Part shown: positions 63,340 through 64,000 of the stretch, piece by piece
Numbering within the stretch: the first letter of the stretch is position 1
Layout: every line of letters starts with the position of its first letter
Origin: Pseudodesulfovibrio alkaliphilus
GTDB taxonomy: Bacteria > Desulfobacterota > Desulfovibrionia > Desulfovibrionales > Desulfovibrionaceae
DNA: 64,000 nt
Direction: 5' to 3'
NCBI RefSeq assembly: GCF_009729555.1
Contig: NZ_WODC01000003.1
Coordinates: 124,001-188,000 of the forward strand
Made by a program: the position numbers and the translations under genes
The notes under the pieces: generated by a model
The model's input: the letters and a program-made list of their open reading frames with translations, nothing else
Told to the model about the DNA's origin: nothing
The model's database searches: none

Positions 63340-64000
63340 TTAGCCCATGATCTCGACAAAGGATTCGTAGGTCAGGTTGTTGTCACCCGGCGAGGCGTCG
63401 CTGTACTCGGTGATGGTGGCCATGAGCAGGCTGGTTTCCTCAGCTGTGCCATGATCGGTGACGAAGTACAGCTTGCCGACCTCGCTATCAAGCTCGCTGG
63501 CGTAGACAAAGCCGGAAGTTTGTCCCGAACCGAACTCCACCATCCCGCTGCTGTACGTTGCCGAGACGATTGAGTCGAAGTTGTCCTCGATGAAAACGCC
63601 GTTCGTGAAGAAGTGGGCGAAGGCCATGTGGTTCAGGCCGATATAGTCCTCGCCAGCCTTGAAGTCCGTGATGGTGTCCCCGCCCTCAAGGGGGTTCATG
63701 TACGCGAAGGTGTCGCTGCCGCCTCCGCCGGTCAACAGGTCAGCGCCTTGGCCGCCGAAGAGGATGTTGATATCGCCGTTGCCAATGATGGTGTCGTCGA
63801 AACTCGAACCGATGACGCCGTTTATGCCCGACAGCGAATCCGTGTTGTCCCAGCCGTCGTAGGCATAGCCGTCGGATAGGTTGACTTCCACGCCTGACGG
63901 GTCGTCCGCGTAGGAGGCGTAGTCAAAGCCGTCGCCGCCGATGAGGATGTCGTCGCCCTGGTCGCCGATGAGGGTGTCATTGCCGAGTCCGCCCTGGATT
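63340..64000 (-). CDS. RTX calcium-binding protein, C-terminal part (N-terminus beyond the window)
   Basis: The frame is open through base 64000 on the minus strand. Nonapeptide RTX repeats are seen: GGLGNDTLIGDQGDDILIGG, then GVIGSSFDDTIIGNGDINIL and FGGQGADLLTGGGGSDTF. A C-terminal domain of about 130 residues follows (DTITDFKAGEDYIGLNHMAF), like the tail of proteins secreted by type I systems, and ends NLTYESFVEIMG. It is probably a secreted enzyme or adhesin that folds on calcium outside the cell. About 220 residues are visible; the rest and any secretion genes are outside the window. Confidence 0.9.
   Translation of the reverse strand, partial: IQGGLGNDTLIGDQGDDILIGGDGFDYASYADDPSGVEVNLSDGYAYDGWDNTDSLSGINGVIGSSFDDTIIGNGDINILFGGQGADLLTGGGGSDTFAYMNPLEGGDTITDFKAGEDYIGLNHMAFAHFFTNGVFIEDNFDSIVSATYSSGMVEFGSGQTSGFVYASELDSEVGKLYFVTDHGTAEETSLLMATITEYSDASPGDNNLTYESFVEIMG

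Noticed and set aside
1-64000. CRISPR arrays, insertion sequences, integrases and attachment sites.
   Set aside because: I looked for regularly spaced repeats, transposase signatures and tRNA-end duplications and found none.

Overview
The window looks like part of the chromosome of a GC-rich, flagellated, Gram-negative bacterium, most probably one of the Desulfovibrionaceae (Desulfovibrio or Pseudodesulfovibrio type). This rests on the fused ispDF gene, the argS-SPOR pair, the flagellar export and stator cluster, two large chemoreceptors (one with CZB zinc-binding modules), a class A RNase P RNA and the overall gene style. It is inference; there is no 16S gene here. The left edge cuts the start of argS. 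The right edge cuts a large RTX-repeat protein.

Region by region. 1-3.7 kb holds housekeeping and envelope genes: argS, a SPOR protein and a YhhQ-type transporter. 3.8-15.5 kb is a complete, Fur-controlled iron uptake locus. It has an ECF sigma factor, a FecR-type regulator, a TonB-dependent receptor with an N-terminal signalling (STN) domain, a PepSY-TM inner membrane protein and a small exported protein. A TonB2-type energising operon follows: DUF3450, TtpC, ExbB, ExbD, TonB and a TPR protein. I find a Fur-box-like site in front of each half. 15.5-23.7 kb holds three poorly known genes, a SpoIIE phosphatase, rsmG, rlmH, a metallophosphoesterase and a Lon-like protease. 23.9-29.7 kb is a leftward cluster: yggS, motA, motB, a second motB-like gene, fliL, fliN, fliO, fliP and fliQ. 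A near-perfect sigma-28 promoter lies in front of yggS. 29.9-42.1 kb is again mainly housekeeping: a GT2 glycosyltransferase, topA, a DUF362 protein, cysS, ispDF, rnpB, a zinc-ribbon protein, a NIF3-type protein and tRNA-Met. 42.2-57.2 kb is signalling-rich, with two chemoreceptors, a double HD protein, a solute-binding protein and a sensor kinase. Isolated phage structural genes sit among these: a tail-tubular/connector-like protein at 46.3 kb, and a major capsid protein plus its small companion at 51.2-52.4 kb. A nuclease, a metallo-hydrolase and a nickel/cobalt exporter are also here.

57.3-64.0 kb is accessory. It starts with a lower-GC type II restriction-modification island, made of a frameshifted HTH gene, an m5C methyltransferase and a PD-(D/E)XK endonuclease. 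Next is a TPR protein that resembles the C-terminal half of NB-ARC/STAND proteins without the NTPase. Then come a very unusual 646-residue repeat protein and the C-terminal end of an RTX protein.

The parts most worth following up are the scattered virion genes, the 61.3-63.3 kb repeat protein, the NTPase-less STAND-like TPR protein beside the R-M system, and the sigma-28 promoter in front of yggS-motAB. I did not find an IS element, a CRISPR array or an integrase.
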